Below are positions 34,332 to 43,624 of a stretch of 64,000 bases of DNA, one piece after another. The notes beneath the pieces are model-generated. The model was not told the origin of the DNA, ran no database searches, and saw nothing but the letters and a program-made list of their open reading frames with translations. The position numbers and the translations under genes were made by a program. Numbering within the stretch: position 1 is the stretch's first letter; every line of letters starts with the position of its first letter. The stretch spans positions 4,526,001 through 4,590,000 of the forward strand of contig NZ_CP013481.2 in assembly GCF_001465595.2 (NCBI RefSeq), in the 5' to 3' direction. This DNA comes from Pandoraea apista (GTDB taxonomy: Bacteria > Pseudomonadota > Gammaproteobacteria > Burkholderiales > Burkholderiaceae).

Positions 34332-35069
34332 ATGCAAGAGTATGGTTTGAGCCACGTCTGGGCGCAGGGCGATTTCGTCACCCGTGCTATCGCGATCGTG
34401 TTGTTGGTGATGTCGGTGCTGTCCTGGACGGTCATCATCATCAAGGGCACGCAAGTCTTCCGCCTGAGCCGCCTCACGCGCACCGCCGAGCCGGACTTCT
34501 GGCACTCGGAGAACTTCTCGGCCGGTTTGCAGAAGCTGGGCGAATCGGGTCAGAACAACCCGTTCCTCGCGCTGGCGCTCGCGGGTCAGGACGCCGCAGA
34601 ACATCACCGCCAAAGCCAGCCGCATCTGCACGACAAGATGGACGTGAGCGACTGGATCACGCGTGCACTGAAGAACTCGGTGGACGACACGGTTTCGCGT
34701 CTGCAAAGCGGCCTGGCCATGCTCGCGTCGATCGGCTCGACTTCGCCGTTCGTCGGCCTGTTCGGCACGGTGTGGGGTATCTATCACGCCCTGCTGGCTA
34801 TCGGTGCTTCGGGTCAGACGACTATCGACAAGGTGGCCGGCCCCGTGGGCGAGGCGCTCATCATGACCGCCTTCGGTCTGTTCGTCGCCATCCCGGCCGT
34901 GCTCGGCTTCAACGCTCTGACGCGTGCCAACAAGGGCATTGTCTCGAAGCTGAACCGCTTCGCGCACAGCCTGCACGGTTACTTCCTGACCGGCGCCAGC
35001 CTGCACTCGACGCAGTTCGCGACCAACGTTACGCCGGTGCGCAAGTCCACCCCGGCCAGCGCCAGCTAA
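34332..35069 (+). CDS. exbB: ExbB, TonB-system proton channel
   Basis: 245 residues, MotA/TolQ/ExbB family. Three transmembrane helices (IAIVLLVMSVLSWTVIIIKG; SIGSTSPFVGLFGTVWGIYH; ALIMTAFGLFVAIPAVLGFN) surround a cytoplasmic region. GLFGTVWGIYHALL and VGEALIMTAFGLFVAIPAV are the family core. Forms the pentamer that with ExbD energises TonB. 40 bp after tonB, with AGGAACGC upstream. Confidence 0.95.
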   Translation: MQEYGLSHVWAQGDFVTRAIAIVLLVMSVLSWTVIIIKGTQVFRLSRLTRTAEPDFWHSENFSAGLQKLGESGQNNPFLALALAGQDAAEHHRQSQPHLHDKMDVSDWITRALKNSVDDTVSRLQSGLAMLASIGSTSPFVGLFGTVWGIYHALLAIGASGQTTIDKVAGPVGEALIMTAFGLFVAIPAVLGFNALTRANKGIVSKLNRFAHSLHGYFLTGASLHSTQFATNVTPVRKSTPASAS

Positions 35070-35096
35070 GCGGCCGCGCAAGAGAAGGAGTTCGCT

Positions 35097-35522
35097 ATGG
35101 CTATGGGTTCATACAGCAGCGACGACGGTGCCGATGACGCCATGATGAGCGAGATCAACATGACGCCGCTCGTCGACGTCATGCTGGTGTTGCTGATCAT
35201 TTTCATCGTGACGCTGCCGGTGCTCAATCACGCAGTCAAGCTCGACTTGCCGCAGGCGAGCAGCCAGCCCGAAGACACCAAGCCGGCCAAGGTCGATCTG
35301 TCGATTCAGGCCGACGGCACGGTCTTCTGGGACAAGCAGCCCATCGACGACGCCACGCTCAAGGCGCGCCTGGCGCAGGCCGCAGAGGCGCAGCCGCAAC
35401 CGGAGCTGCATCTGTTCGCCGACAAGAACGTGCGTTACGAGAGCGTGGCCAGGGTGCTCTCGGAAGCGCAGACGGCAGGCGTGACCAAACTCGGCTTCGT
35501 GACCGAGCCGGAGACCAAGTAA
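35097..35522 (+). CDS. exbD: ExbD, TonB-system stator
   Basis: 141 residues. Single transmembrane helix with the essential Asp: NMTPLVDVMLVLLIIFIVTL. The periplasmic domain (KLDLPQASSQPEDTKPAKVD and VFWDKQPIDDATLKARLAQA) is normal for the family. Ends in GVTKLGFVTEPE. Preceded by AAGGAG and 27 bp after exbB; last gene of the operon, with a terminator just downstream. Confidence 0.95.
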   Translation: MAMGSYSSDDGADDAMMSEINMTPLVDVMLVLLIIFIVTLPVLNHAVKLDLPQASSQPEDTKPAKVDLSIQADGTVFWDKQPIDDATLKARLAQAAEAQPQPELHLFADKNVRYESVARVLSEAQTAGVTKLGFVTEPETK

Positions 35523-35550
35523 GCCCGGTCGAGTCACGTCTCGCCGAAGG

Positions 35551-35583
35551 AAAAGCGCGGTGCTCGTCATCGCGCTTTTTTTC
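35551..35583 (+). terminator. Terminator of the tonB-exbBD operon
   Basis: AAAAGCGCG (35551-35559) pairs with CGCGCTTTT (35571-35579) and a T-run continues to about 35582. Confidence 0.85.
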
Positions 35584-35761
35584 GTCCATAGGATTCGGGA
35601 ACATTGCGCATGATCTGCGTTTTTCCTGCCATTGTTCCAAATGGGTAACAATCCTTCCTGTGTTACGGGCTACTCCGAGTGCCGTGTGCCCCGATATAGT
35701 CTGGGCATGACATTGGACGCAAGACGCCGTCTCGGCGCCCGTCCCCACAGGAGATTCCCCC

Positions 35762-36658
35762 ATGAGCACTCCCCACGCCCGCCCGGTCGCCCGTGTCTTC
35801 ACGGCGGCCCAAACGCAGGAAGGCGCTGGCTTCTACGTCAATCGACCGTTCCCGACCCGCATGCTGGCGGACTTCGATCCGTTCCTGCTGCTCGACGAGA
35901 TGGGCCCGATGCAAGTTGCCCCCGGCAACGCCAAGGGCGCACCCGATCACCCGCATCGCGGCTTCGAAACCGTGACGTATCTGCTCGCCGGCGAGATGGA
36001 GCACCGCGACTCGCAGGGCCATGCAGGCAAGCTCACCCCCGGCGACGTGCAGTGGATGACGGCAGGCGCCGGTGTGATTCACTCCGAGATGCCTTCGCAA
36101 GCGTTCCAGCAGCGTGGCGGCGAGATGCACGGCTTCCAGCTTTGGGTGAACCTGCCGCGCACGGACAAGATGATGACGCCGCGTTATCAGGAACTGCCTG
36201 CCGCGGGCATTCCGAGCGCAACCAGCGACGACGGCAAGGTCTCGGTGCGCGTGATCGCAGGCGAGGCGCTCGGCACGCGCGCCGCCATCGAAACACGCAC
36301 TCCGATCCTGTACCAGCACTTCACGTTGCAACCGCAAGCCTTGCTCGAGCACGCGGTGCCTGCGGATTTCAACGTGTTTGCCTACGTGATCGACGGCGAA
36401 GGACATTTCGGTGCCGACGCCTCGCTGGCCAGAGCGCATCAAATGGTCGTCTTCGGTCATGAGGGCGAAGGCATCACGGTGCGAAACGATAGCGACAAGC
36501 CGCTCTCGTTCCTGCTGATCGGTGGCAAGCCGCTGGGCGAGCCGGTAGCCCGGTACGGCCCGTTCGTCATGAATACGGAAGGCGAGATCCGTCAGGCAAT
36601 TCTCGACTTCCAGGCCGGCCGCATGGGACGCATTCCCGCCTCGGGCGCTACTTCGTGA
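35762..36658 (+). CDS. Pirin family protein
   Basis: 298 residues, bicupin. The N-terminal cupin holds the iron-binding set: [20 protein letters not shown] (two His and one Glu) and [12 protein letters not shown] (third His). [13 protein letters not shown] before it is the pirin signature. Some bacterial pirins degrade quercetin or bind metabolic enzymes; which applies here is unknown. Preceded by AGGAGATTCCCCC at the start. Confidence 0.9.
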   Translation: MSTPHARPVARVFTAAQTQEGAGFYVNRPFPTRMLADFDPFLLLDEMGPMQVAPGNAKGAPDHPHRGFETVTYLLAGEMEHRDSQGHAGKLTPGDVQWMTAGAGVIHSEMPSQAFQQRGGEMHGFQLWVNLPRTDKMMTPRYQELPAAGIPSATSDDGKVSVRVIAGEALGTRAAIETRTPILYQHFTLQPQALLEHAVPADFNVFAYVIDGEGHFGADASLARAHQMVVFGHEGEGITVRNDSDKPLSFLLIGGKPLGEPVARYGPFVMNTEGEIRQAILDFQAGRMGRIPASGATS

Positions 36659-36827
36659 ATCGGTACCGGCGGAAAGAGGAAGCGCTCCGCCAGTAGCCCT
36701 CGCACCGGCCCGGCGAAATTGGGTCACAATGGCACCTAGAGTGCGTTGTGGCCCGATAATTTCGCCGGGCCGTTTTTGTCATCACTCGACATCTCATTAC
36801 GTGCATTGCGCCCCTACAGGAGCTGCC

Positions 36828-37238
36828 ATGGCCGCAGACGCGATTGTCACTGCCCATTTGGGCGCCGCAGGTTTCACCACCCATCTCTCGGACGGCAAGC
36901 ACGAATGGAGCGCCGACGAGCCCGCAACGCTCGGCGGCGCCGATCTCGGGCCTGCCCCGGCGGCGTTGCTGCTGTCCAGCCTCGGCGCTTGCACGTCGAT
37001 TACGTTGCAGATGTACGCGCGCCGCAAAGAATGGCCGCTCAAGGACGTAAAGGTGACGCTGGCGATGAATCCGGAAGGGAAGCCCCCCGCCGGAACAACG
37101 CAGATCACGCGCAAAATCGAACTCGCAGGTGATTTGTCGGAAGTGCAACGTCAGCGCCTATTGGAAATTGCCAATGCGTGCCCAATTCACAAGGTGTTAT
37201 CTGGCACCATTGCCATCGACAGTACATTGGTCGAGTAA
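36828..37238 (+). CDS. OsmC family peroxiredoxin-like protein
   Basis: 136 residues from the ATG at 36828 with CAGGAG upstream. OsmC/Ohr proteins reduce organic hydroperoxides with two Cys. Visible: [20 protein letters not shown] (first Cys) and [20 protein letters not shown] (second Cys), with Glu in the DEPATLGG region. This is the YhfA-like branch rather than classical Ohr. Fits the oxidative-stress theme of the neighbourhood. Confidence 0.9.
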   Translation: MAADAIVTAHLGAAGFTTHLSDGKHEWSADEPATLGGADLGPAPAALLLSSLGACTSITLQMYARRKEWPLKDVKVTLAMNPEGKPPAGTTQITRKIELAGDLSEVQRQRLLEIANACPIHKVLSGTIAIDSTLVE

Positions 37239-37303
37239 TATCCGGCGCGTTGCCGGCATGTCGCAACGGCAAGCCGGCAGCCATCGATTGAAGGGGAATT
37301 TTC

Positions 37304-37774
37304 TTGCAGTACGAACACCTGATCGAGGTCAACGACCTCCTGAATCCTCTGGCCTTCGCGCTGACGCGCGATCAACTCTGGCGTGGCCTCATGCTGCGCG
37401 CCGAGCAGCCGGAATCTTTCGTGCTGGGACTCGACAAGTGCATCGTGCACGAGCGCACCGAAAATACGCTCACTCGTGAGCTGCGTTTTGGTGAAGCCGT
37501 CGTGCATGACCGGGTCGTCTTCACCGCCCCCGAGTCGGTTCGCTATGAAACGGCGGCGACCGAGCAGCATGCGGGCGGCACCCTTACGATGCAAATCGAA
37601 GAGCCGGCACCCACGCACTACTTCGTGCGCTTCACCTACAGCACGACGCTGCCGGAAGATGCTGCCACCGCCGACACGCGCTACAGCGAGTTTGTGAAGT
37701 CCGCGTATCGCGAGGCAGACATCGACACGATCGGTCAGATCCGGGCGCTTGCCGAGCAAGGCGCGCTGGGCTGA
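37304..37774 (+). CDS. DUF1857 (SRPBCC/AtaL-like) protein
   Basis: 156 residues starting at a TTG with AAGGGG upstream. Start-like fold: YEHLIEVNDLLNPLAFALTR, DQLWRGLMLRAEQPESFVLG and LTRELRFGEAVVHDRVVFTA match DUF1857, whose fungal relative AtaL is a hydrophobic-ligand binding protein. The bacterial function is unknown. A TTG start is supported by the consensus first residues (.QYEHLIEVND). Confidence 0.85.
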   Translation: MQYEHLIEVNDLLNPLAFALTRDQLWRGLMLRAEQPESFVLGLDKCIVHERTENTLTRELRFGEAVVHDRVVFTAPESVRYETAATEQHAGGTLTMQIEEPAPTHYFVRFTYSTTLPEDAATADTRYSEFVKSAYREADIDTIGQIRALAEQGALG

Positions 37775-37903
37775 ACGGCCGCTGTCGCGCCGACACAGAG
37801 GATTCGCCGGACGACGCCATACGCCGTCCGGCGAACGCATCCAGCGCAGTATGCTTTAGCAAAAACTATCTTCAAATAATTCACAATAGTCAAATTCAAA
37901 TAC

Positions 37904-37925
37904 AAATGGGAATGATTCTCATTTA
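37904..37925. promoter_or_regulatory. Fur box upstream of hemP
   Basis: AAATGGGAATGATTCTCATTTA is a near-perfect match to the Fur consensus (alternating GATAAT-like half-sites), 27 bp before hemP. Confidence 0.8.
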
Positions 37926-37952
37926 ATATTCATCTCACAGTCAGCCACACGG

Positions 37953-38204
37953 ATGAGCGAGATGACCGCAAGCCACACCACTGCCCGCCAGACCCAGCCC
38001 GCTACGGCGCCGCGCCGCACCTTGTCGGTGTCGCGTACGCAAGTGGCCAGCGCGGCGGCAGACAAGCTGGCCAGCCATGCCACAGGTCGCGTGCTGACCA
38101 GCGATCACCTGCTGCAAGGCACGCAGTGCGTGAATATTCTGCACAACGGGCAGACGTACCAATTGCGCGCCACACGTTACGGCAAGTTGATCCTGACGAA
38201 ATGA
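37953..38204 (+). CDS. hemP: Hemin uptake protein HemP
   Basis: 83 residues; the ATG at 37962 is an alternative start. The C-terminal half is the HemP domain: VLTSDHLLQGTQCVNILHNG followed by QTYQLRATRYGKLILTK. HemP is a small cytoplasmic regulator or chaperone required for heme uptake in Burkholderia and relatives. It sits alone; no heme receptor or ABC genes follow. The strong Fur box implies iron control. Confidence 0.9.
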   Translation: MSEMTASHTTARQTQPATAPRRTLSVSRTQVASAAADKLASHATGRVLTSDHLLQGTQCVNILHNGQTYQLRATRYGKLILTK

Positions 38205-38224
38205 AACACTGAAGTCATCACGAA

Positions 38225-38411
38225 TTTTGGCGGCGGCATGACCACGACCTTGCCGCCGCCTTCACCGAGTTTTGTGGGGACCACCTCGCCTAAGAGGTGT
38301 TTGGCAGTAGCCAGCGAACGCAACGCGATCCCATGTAGTTACGGCAAGCCCCTCTCTACCTGCGTTGCGCGCCAGCCAAGCCACTTTTTTGTCCATCCAC
38401 TCGGGTTTCAT
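38225..38411 (-). pseudogene. Short, probably broken gene opposite hemP
   Basis: The minus strand has GAGGAGAACATCAATG at 38411, a strong start, then MKPEWMDKKVAWLARNAGRE and GLAVTTWDRVAFAGYC, ending 49 codons later. A neighbouring frame carries HLLGEVVPTKLGEGGGKVVV then MPPPKFVM, which looks like the natural continuation after a frameshift near 38300. I do not recognise it with confidence; a phage terminase small subunit is one possibility. Confidence 0.35.
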
Positions 38412-38477
38412 TGATGTTCTCCTCGTGGCCCACCCTGCCAAGCCTCAGGTGGGGCCATCCGGCCTGACAAGCCTTTG

Positions 38478-38505
38478 ACCCGTCCTCCCGGACGGGTTTT
38501 TCTTT
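38478..38505 (+). terminator. Plus-strand terminator in the hemP-glcG interval
   Basis: ACCCGTCC (38478-38485) with GGACGGGT (38490-38497), then TTTTTCTTTT. It may end the hemP transcript. Confidence 0.75.
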
Positions 38506-38512
38506 TGGCGCA

Positions 38513-38542
38513 CAAAAAAAATCGCCGACTTTCGTCGGCGAT
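38513..38542 (-). terminator. Terminator of the GlcG-like gene
   Basis: ATCGCCGAC (38521-38529) with GTCGGCGAT (38534-38542); the A-run at 38513-38520 gives the T-run on the minus strand. Confidence 0.8.
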
Positions 38543-38620
38543 GTTTTGTCTTTACCGTGGCGGGCAACGCGCTGGGCGCGTACCGGCCCCGTCGATCCGC
38601 AGATCAGTGGATCGTTGGGG

Positions 38621-39028
38621 TTAGCCGCCGGTCACGGCCGCAATGCCCGCACGCGCGATCTGCGCGTCTTGCGCCGACTTCACGCCGGACACGCCCACCG
38701 CGCCAATGACGTTGCCGTCGATCACGATAGGCACACCACCCTCGAGCATCGCCGTATTCGGCGCGCTCAGAAAGGCAAAACGCCCGCCATTGATCATCTC
38801 TTCGAACGCACCGCTTTCGCGACGGCCAACGGCCGAGGTCTGCGCTTTGCCCAGCGACATCATGGCGGTGCTCGGCGCGGCGCCGTCCATACGATGCAGC
38901 GACAGGGCGTGACCACCGTCGTCGACGATCGTGATGCAAACGTTCCAGCCGTTGGCGGTAGCTTCGGCCACGGCGGCGGCGTTGATCTTCTGCACGTCTT
39001 CAACGCTCAGGACTGCTTTCGTCTTCAT
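38621..39028 (-). CDS. GlcG/HbpS family heme-binding-like protein
   Basis: 135 residues from the ATG at 39028 (GAGAGACG upstream). VLSVEDVQKINAAAVAEATA, NVCITIVDDGGHALSLHRMD, KAQTSAVGRRESGAF and GGVPIVIDGNVIGAVGVSGV define the GlcG/HbpS fold. Relatives bind heme or cobalamin, or are found in glycolate operons; the ligand here is not known. Own terminator downstream. Confidence 0.85.
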   Translation of the reverse strand: MKTKAVLSVEDVQKINAAAVAEATANGWNVCITIVDDGGHALSLHRMDGAAPSTAMMSLGKAQTSAVGRRESGAFEEMINGGRFAFLSAPNTAMLEGGVPIVIDGNVIGAVGVSGVKSAQDAQIARAGIAAVTGG

Positions 39029-39146
39029 ACGTCTCTCTCGTTTTAGGGTTGGCAAATCAGGGAGCCGCCGCTACGCAGGGCTCCGGACAATCCATCTTCT
39101 GCCTACGATGCCGGTGCTTCGTGACATTTCGCGGAGACCACGCGGA

Positions 39147-39935
39147 TCAATGCCCCACCGCCAGGCCCATCCATTCGCGCAACGCCTGATGCGTGGTGCG
39201 CAGGCCACCGACGGTCGGCCACCAGCCCGGCATGATGTCCGCCTCGAACGCATTCGCGTTGCAGCACGGTGCGGGTACCACCGTGAGCCCGGCACGTTCG
39301 AACTGATCGCGGGCCCGGCGCATATGCCATGTGCTCGTGACCAGATAGATGCGCGTTACGCCGGAGTTCGTCAGCATATGCGCGCTAAAAGCGGCGTTTT
39401 GCGCCGTGTTCAATGATTGTGCCTCGATCCAGCGGACCGGAACACCGAATTCGTCCGTGGAGATCTGCGCCATCACTCGCGCCTCGACGGCTTCGCCAGT
39501 CGGACTGCCCCCGGAGACGAGCACCGGCAACTGCGCGCGGCGCGCGAGGAACGCACCGTAGCGCACGCGTGCAAGCGTGCTGTCATTCGCGTCTGCCCCA
39601 TTCGGGCGACCGTACTCCGGCGCGTGACGGGTCGACCCACCGCCGAGAATCACCACGGCCTGCGGCAGCTTCGCCGCCGCGCCCGGTGTCTGGCGCGCTG
39701 CGTCGAGCGCATTGAGATCGACCGGGGTTCCGCGCTCTAGCGGATGGGCCAGTTGCCGGCCGAACCAGGGCATCGCCTGCACCCAGAGCGCCAGCGCGGC
39801 GACCACCGCCAAGGTCTTCCCCAGGCGGGGCCAGCGGCGCCAGATAACGAGCGCAAGCGCTGCGATCACCAGCACGTTGACCGGTGGCAGAAACAGACTG
39901 ACGAGGAGGGTTCGGGCGAGCCAATCGAAGGGCAT
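39147..39935 (-). CDS. YdcF/ElyC/SanA family (DUF218) membrane protein
   Basis: 262 residues. Two N-terminal transmembrane helices (LLVSLFLPPVNVLVIAALAL and GKTLAVVAALALWVQAMPWF), then a DUF218 domain: PQAVVILGGGSTRHAPEYGR, RYGAFLARRAQLPVLVSGGS, TAQNAAFSAHMLTNSGVTRI and YLVTSTWHMRRARDQFERAG. The ElyC-like members act in envelope polysaccharide or lipid-carrier homeostasis; biochemical function remains unclear. Confidence 0.9.
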   Translation of the reverse strand: MPFDWLARTLLVSLFLPPVNVLVIAALALVIWRRWPRLGKTLAVVAALALWVQAMPWFGRQLAHPLERGTPVDLNALDAARQTPGAAAKLPQAVVILGGGSTRHAPEYGRPNGADANDSTLARVRYGAFLARRAQLPVLVSGGSPTGEAVEARVMAQISTDEFGVPVRWIEAQSLNTAQNAAFSAHMLTNSGVTRIYLVTSTWHMRRARDQFERAGLTVVPAPCCNANAFEADIMPGWWPTVGGLRTTHQALREWMGLAVGH

Positions 39936-40069
39936 CCGGCGAGTGTACTGGACTGCACCGTCGAGTGCACCCTTTCTCTATGACCTTTCTCGCGTGATAG
40001 GGGGATGCGATGCGCCCGCGTGAGTCAAACCGGTCGCATCGACACGGCAACGACCGGAGCAACGCCAAC

Positions 40070-40097
40070 AAAAACGCCCGTGCAAACACACGGGCGT
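40070..40097 (-). terminator. Terminator of dps
   Basis: ACGCCCGTG (40074-40082) with CACGGGCGT (40089-40097), and on the minus strand a TTTTTGTTG run. Confidence 0.8.
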
Positions 40098-40122
40098 GAC
40101 AACAGAGAGAGGCTCCCGGCGC

Positions 40123-40611
40123 TCAGGCCAGCAAGCTGCGCAGCATCCACGCGTTCTTTTCGTGCAGTTGCATACGCTGCGTGAGCAGGTCGGCGGTCGG
40201 TTCATCCGCAGCGGCGTCGACGATCGGGAAGATACCGCGCGCAGTGCGCGTGACGGCTTCCTGCCCTTCGACCAGCTGACGGATCATTTCTTCTGCGGCC
40301 GGCACACCTTCCGCTTCGGGAATCGACGAGAGCTTGGCGAACTCCTTGTAGGTGCCCGGCGCCGGGTAGCCCAGCGCACGAATACGCTCGGCAATCTGGT
40401 CGACGGCCAGCGCCAGTTCGTTGTACTGACCTTCGAACATCAGATGCAGCGTGTTGAACATCGGGCCGGTGACGTTCCAATGAAAGTTGTGCGTCTTCAG
40501 GTACAGCGTGTAGGTATCGGCCAGCAGATGGCTCAATCCTTCGACAATACGCTTGCGATCCTTGTCGCTGATGCCGATGTTCACGCTGGCCACGTTGTTT
40601 TTCTTTGCCAT
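40123..40611 (-). CDS. dps: Dps, DNA-protecting ferritin-like protein
   Basis: 162 residues from the ATG at 40611 ([13 protein letters not shown]). Forms a 12-mer that oxidises Fe2+ with peroxide and binds DNA. Ferroxidase residues at the dimer interface: [20 protein letters not shown] (two His), [20 protein letters not shown] (Glu and Asp). The Lys-rich N-terminus suits DNA binding. Part of the iron/peroxide set with bfr, katA and oxyR. Confidence 0.95.
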   Translation of the reverse strand: MAKKNNVASVNIGISDKDRKRIVEGLSHLLADTYTLYLKTHNFHWNVTGPMFNTLHLMFEGQYNELALAVDQIAERIRALGYPAPGTYKEFAKLSSIPEAEGVPAAEEMIRQLVEGQEAVTRTARGIFPIVDAAADEPTADLLTQRMQLHEKNAWMLRSLLA

Positions 40612-40908
40612 GATGTTGACTCCGTTTGCTATGGCGTCCCCTTCGTCCATCGGGGACACACTGTCATGAAAATGCGGGCCGATGTACAAGCCCCCCAAGT
40701 TCGGGGTCTGACGTCCGGCTGGACTCGCCCGAGCGTATCGCGGTCATGTGACGATACGGGACACATGCCAATGTGACGCCCCCAGCCCACCGTTGTTCCT
40801 CATGCCCCCGTCTCCGTACTTTCCTCGAGACGTTCGCCCGGGCATTCCGGTTACACTGCGCCCATACCTGCTACAGCGGACGCTGCAAATTCCGCCAACC
40901 GCCTGTCG

Positions 40909-41589
40909 ATGCCCACTCATCCCGCCGGAACATCACGCGTGAGCGCCCTCGCCCACGACGCGTCGTCCCCCGCTCACCTCGCCTTGCCGCGCCAGCTGCT
41001 GGTCACGCCCGACGTCGCATCGCGCACGCAGATCGCCACGTTCGCGTCGCAGTTGGCGCAGGCGCTCGCGCGCGGCACTCGTCTCGTACAGCTTCGCAAT
41101 CGATCCCTCGATGCCGACGGCTATCGTGCCTTGGCGGAGAGTGCGCTGGCGTTGACGCATGCCGCCGGGGCGCAACTGATCCTCAATCCGCCGCACGACG
41201 TTGCGGATTTGTGGCTCGACGCGACGAACCGCATGCATGCCGACACCGTACCGCAGGCGGATGGCTGGCATCTGACCAGCGCACGGCTCATGGCCAGTCA
41301 CGCGCGCCCTGCGAACTGGAAACTGGTGAGTGCCGCCTGTCACGACGCGGCACAACTCGCCCATGCCACTCATCTCGGGCTCGACTTCGTGACGCTGTCG
41401 CCGGTGCTCGCCACAGCAACGCATCCCGACGCGTTGCCGCTCGGCTGGCCTGCGTTCACCGCGCTCGCTACGCAAACCTCGCTGCCGGTCTTCGCCCTCG
41501 GTGGCATGCGAGCGGACATGTTGACCAGTGCCCGACATGCCGGAGCCTATGGCATTGCGGCGATACGCGCCTTCTGGCCGACCGCCTGA
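40909..41589 (+). CDS. Thiamine-phosphate synthase-like (ThiE/TenI) protein
   Basis: 226 residues, TIM-barrel of the ThiE/TenI family. TRLVQLRNRSLDADGYRALA (normally VQLR.K), HAAGAQLILN, GWHLTSARLM, then GLDFVTLSPVLATATHPDAL and LPVFALGGMRADMLTSARHA. In ThiE the pyrophosphate-binding loop has conserved Lys and Asp; here QLRNRS lacks the usual Lys, so activity may differ. Similar domains are fused to MutT in many proteobacteria. No other thiamine genes are near. Confidence 0.75.
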   Translation: MPTHPAGTSRVSALAHDASSPAHLALPRQLLVTPDVASRTQIATFASQLAQALARGTRLVQLRNRSLDADGYRALAESALALTHAAGAQLILNPPHDVADLWLDATNRMHADTVPQADGWHLTSARLMASHARPANWKLVSAACHDAAQLAHATHLGLDFVTLSPVLATATHPDALPLGWPAFTALATQTSLPVFALGGMRADMLTSARHAGAYGIAAIRAFWPTA

Positions 41590-41807
41590 CGTACCCCGCA
41601 TCTCGTCTTCCGTCCTCCGCCCTTCGAATGCCGCACCGCCCCCGTGACTCGGCGCTCGCCGCTCGCCGCTCACCGCGATCCGCATGCCCTCGCGGCAACG
41701 CGGGTACGGGGACGATCTGAGCCGCCCCCGCCGACACTGTTGGCACCGCAGGCACCGCCGAGCGACGTTGCACCCACCTCGCTCAGCCGCAATACGACAC
41801 CTGCCCG

Positions 41808-43256
41808 TTACTTCGCCAAGGCTCTGCGCGCTGTGATCACCCCTTGCGCGTACGCCGGGTCGATCTTGGCGAAGTGACCGATCTGGCGCTCGGCCACATC
41901 GTCGGGCACGCCCTGCATCGCGGCGGCGATATTGCCGAACAGACGCGACTTCTGCGCATCGTCGAACAGATTGAACAACGCGCGCGGCTGCGAATAGTAG
42001 TCGTCGTCTTCGCGATGGTCGAAGCGATCTGCCACAGTGCCGACCGCTTGCGGCGGCTCGCGGAACTCCGGCTGCTCGGCAAACGCCCCGTAGCGATTCG
42101 GTTCGTAGTTCGGCGTGCCGCCCAGATTGCCGTCTACGCGCATCGCGCCGTCACGATGGAAGCTGTTGTGGAACGGGCACTTCGGCGCATTGACCGGAAT
42201 CGCGTTGTGGTTCACGCCAAGCCGATAGCGCTGCGTGTCGCCATACGAGAACAAACGCCCCTGCAACATGCGATCCGGCGAGAAGCCGATGCCTGGCACC
42301 ACGTTGGCCGGATTGAACGCCGCTTGCTCGACCTCGGCAAAGTAGTTCTCCGGGTTGCGGTTCAGCTCCAGCACGCCCACGTCGATCAGCGGGTAATCCG
42401 CGTGAGGCCACACTTTCGTCAGATCGAACGGATTGATGCGATAGGTCGCGGCGTCTGCCTCGGGCATCACTTGCACCTGCATACGCCAGCGCGGGAAATC
42501 GCCGGCCTCGATCGACGCGAACAAATCGCGCTGCGCGCTCTCTCGATCACCCGCCACGACCTCCGCCGCCTGCGCGTTCGTCAGGTTCTCGACGCCCTGC
42601 ATCGACTTGAAGTGGAATTTCACCCAGAAGCGCTCATTCGCAGCATTAATGAAGCTGAACGTGTGCGAGCCGAAGCCGTGCTGCTGACGATAGTTCGCCG
42701 GCAAGCCGCGATCGCTCATCAGAATCGTCACCTGATGAAGCGACTCGGGGTGACGCGACCAGAAGTCCCATGCGGCCGTCGGGTTACGCAGGTTGGTCTT
42801 CGGATCGCGTTTCTGCGTGTGAATGAAATCGGGAAACTTGAGCGGATCGCGCACGAAGAACACCGGTGTGTTGTTGCCCACGAGATCCCAGTTACCCTCG
42901 TCCGTGTAGAACTTGATGGCAAAGCCTCGCACGTCGCGCTCGGCGTCGGCCGCACCGCGCTCGCCCGCCACCGTCGAGAAACGCAGAAACACCGGCGTTT
43001 CCTTACCGACCGCCTCGAATACGCGAGCGCGGCTGAACTTCGTAATATCGTGCGTGATAGTGAGCTTGCCGAACGCGCCCGAACCCTTCGCGTGAACACG
43101 ACGCTCCGGAATCACCTCGCGATCGAAGTGCGCGAGCTTCTCGAGGAACCACACGTCTTGCAGCAACGCCGGGCCCCGGGGACCCGCCGTCATCGTGTTC
43201 TGGTTATCGGGCACCGGTGCACCGGCGGCTGTGGTGAGTTTTTTCGTTTCTGACAT
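41808..43256 (-). CDS. katA: Monofunctional catalase
   Basis: 482 residues, small-subunit heme catalase. Active-site His in [12 protein letters not shown], Asn in [20 protein letters not shown], and heme-ligand Tyr in [40 protein letters not shown] and FSYGD..RYRLG are family signatures. Breaks down H2O2. oxyR lies upstream on the same strand, so control by OxyR is likely. Length is normal. Confidence 0.95.
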   Translation of the reverse strand: MSETKKLTTAAGAPVPDNQNTMTAGPRGPALLQDVWFLEKLAHFDREVIPERRVHAKGSGAFGKLTITHDITKFSRARVFEAVGKETPVFLRFSTVAGERGAADAERDVRGFAIKFYTDEGNWDLVGNNTPVFFVRDPLKFPDFIHTQKRDPKTNLRNPTAAWDFWSRHPESLHQVTILMSDRGLPANYRQQHGFGSHTFSFINAANERFWVKFHFKSMQGVENLTNAQAAEVVAGDRESAQRDLFASIEAGDFPRWRMQVQVMPEADAATYRINPFDLTKVWPHADYPLIDVGVLELNRNPENYFAEVEQAAFNPANVVPGIGFSPDRMLQGRLFSYGDTQRYRLGVNHNAIPVNAPKCPFHNSFHRDGAMRVDGNLGGTPNYEPNRYGAFAEQPEFREPPQAVGTVADRFDHREDDDYYSQPRALFNLFDDAQKSRLFGNIAAAMQGVPDDVAERQIGHFAKIDPAYAQGVITARRALAK

Positions 43257-43624
43257 GTGACGCTCTCCTGTTTCCTGTCCTGATCGGGCAACCTCGCGAG
43301 ACTCAAGCGCTCATGAGCGCGAAGTCGGCGAGCATGTGTTCCAGCGTGGTTTCGATGTCGTGCAAATAGGCCTTCAGTTGGGTCATCGTCGGCACCTCGA
43401 ATGCGTCTTGCTGCGGGGCAGCGGTCGGCGTCTGGCGAACCGGCATCTCTCGGCGCGGCCGGCTTCAAACGCGTGCCTCAAGATTAATTATTTTTATTAA
43501 AACGGTCGAATTAATCGTTTTTATATATTCAATAGCCAAAAGCAATACGCCGCGGCGCAAGGCAGCGGCGTATGGCTTATCAGGGAATCGCGGGGCGGAG
43601 TCGCCCCGGTGGGTCAGCCAGGCG
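43257..43624. other. katA upstream region with AT-rich promoter
   Basis: Includes a possible small ORF (43303-43446) and, at 43483-43545, a stretch far more AT-rich than its surroundings (ATTAATTATTTTTATTAAAA, TTTTTATATATTCAATAG). The latter is the probable katA promoter and regulator-binding zone. 43546-43624 shows nothing else. Confidence 0.55.
43303..43446 (-). CDS. Possible small helical protein between oxyR and katA
   Basis: 47 codons if started at 43446, or 27 if started at the ATG preceded by GAGGTG. The C-terminal part [20 protein letters not shown] then DFALMSA is amphipathic helix. It would be the first gene of the katA transcript. Support is only the ribosome site, the helix pattern and position; not recognised. 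Confidence 0.35.
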   Translation of the reverse strand: MPVRQTPTAAPQQDAFEVPTMTQLKAYLHDIETTLEHMLADFALMSA

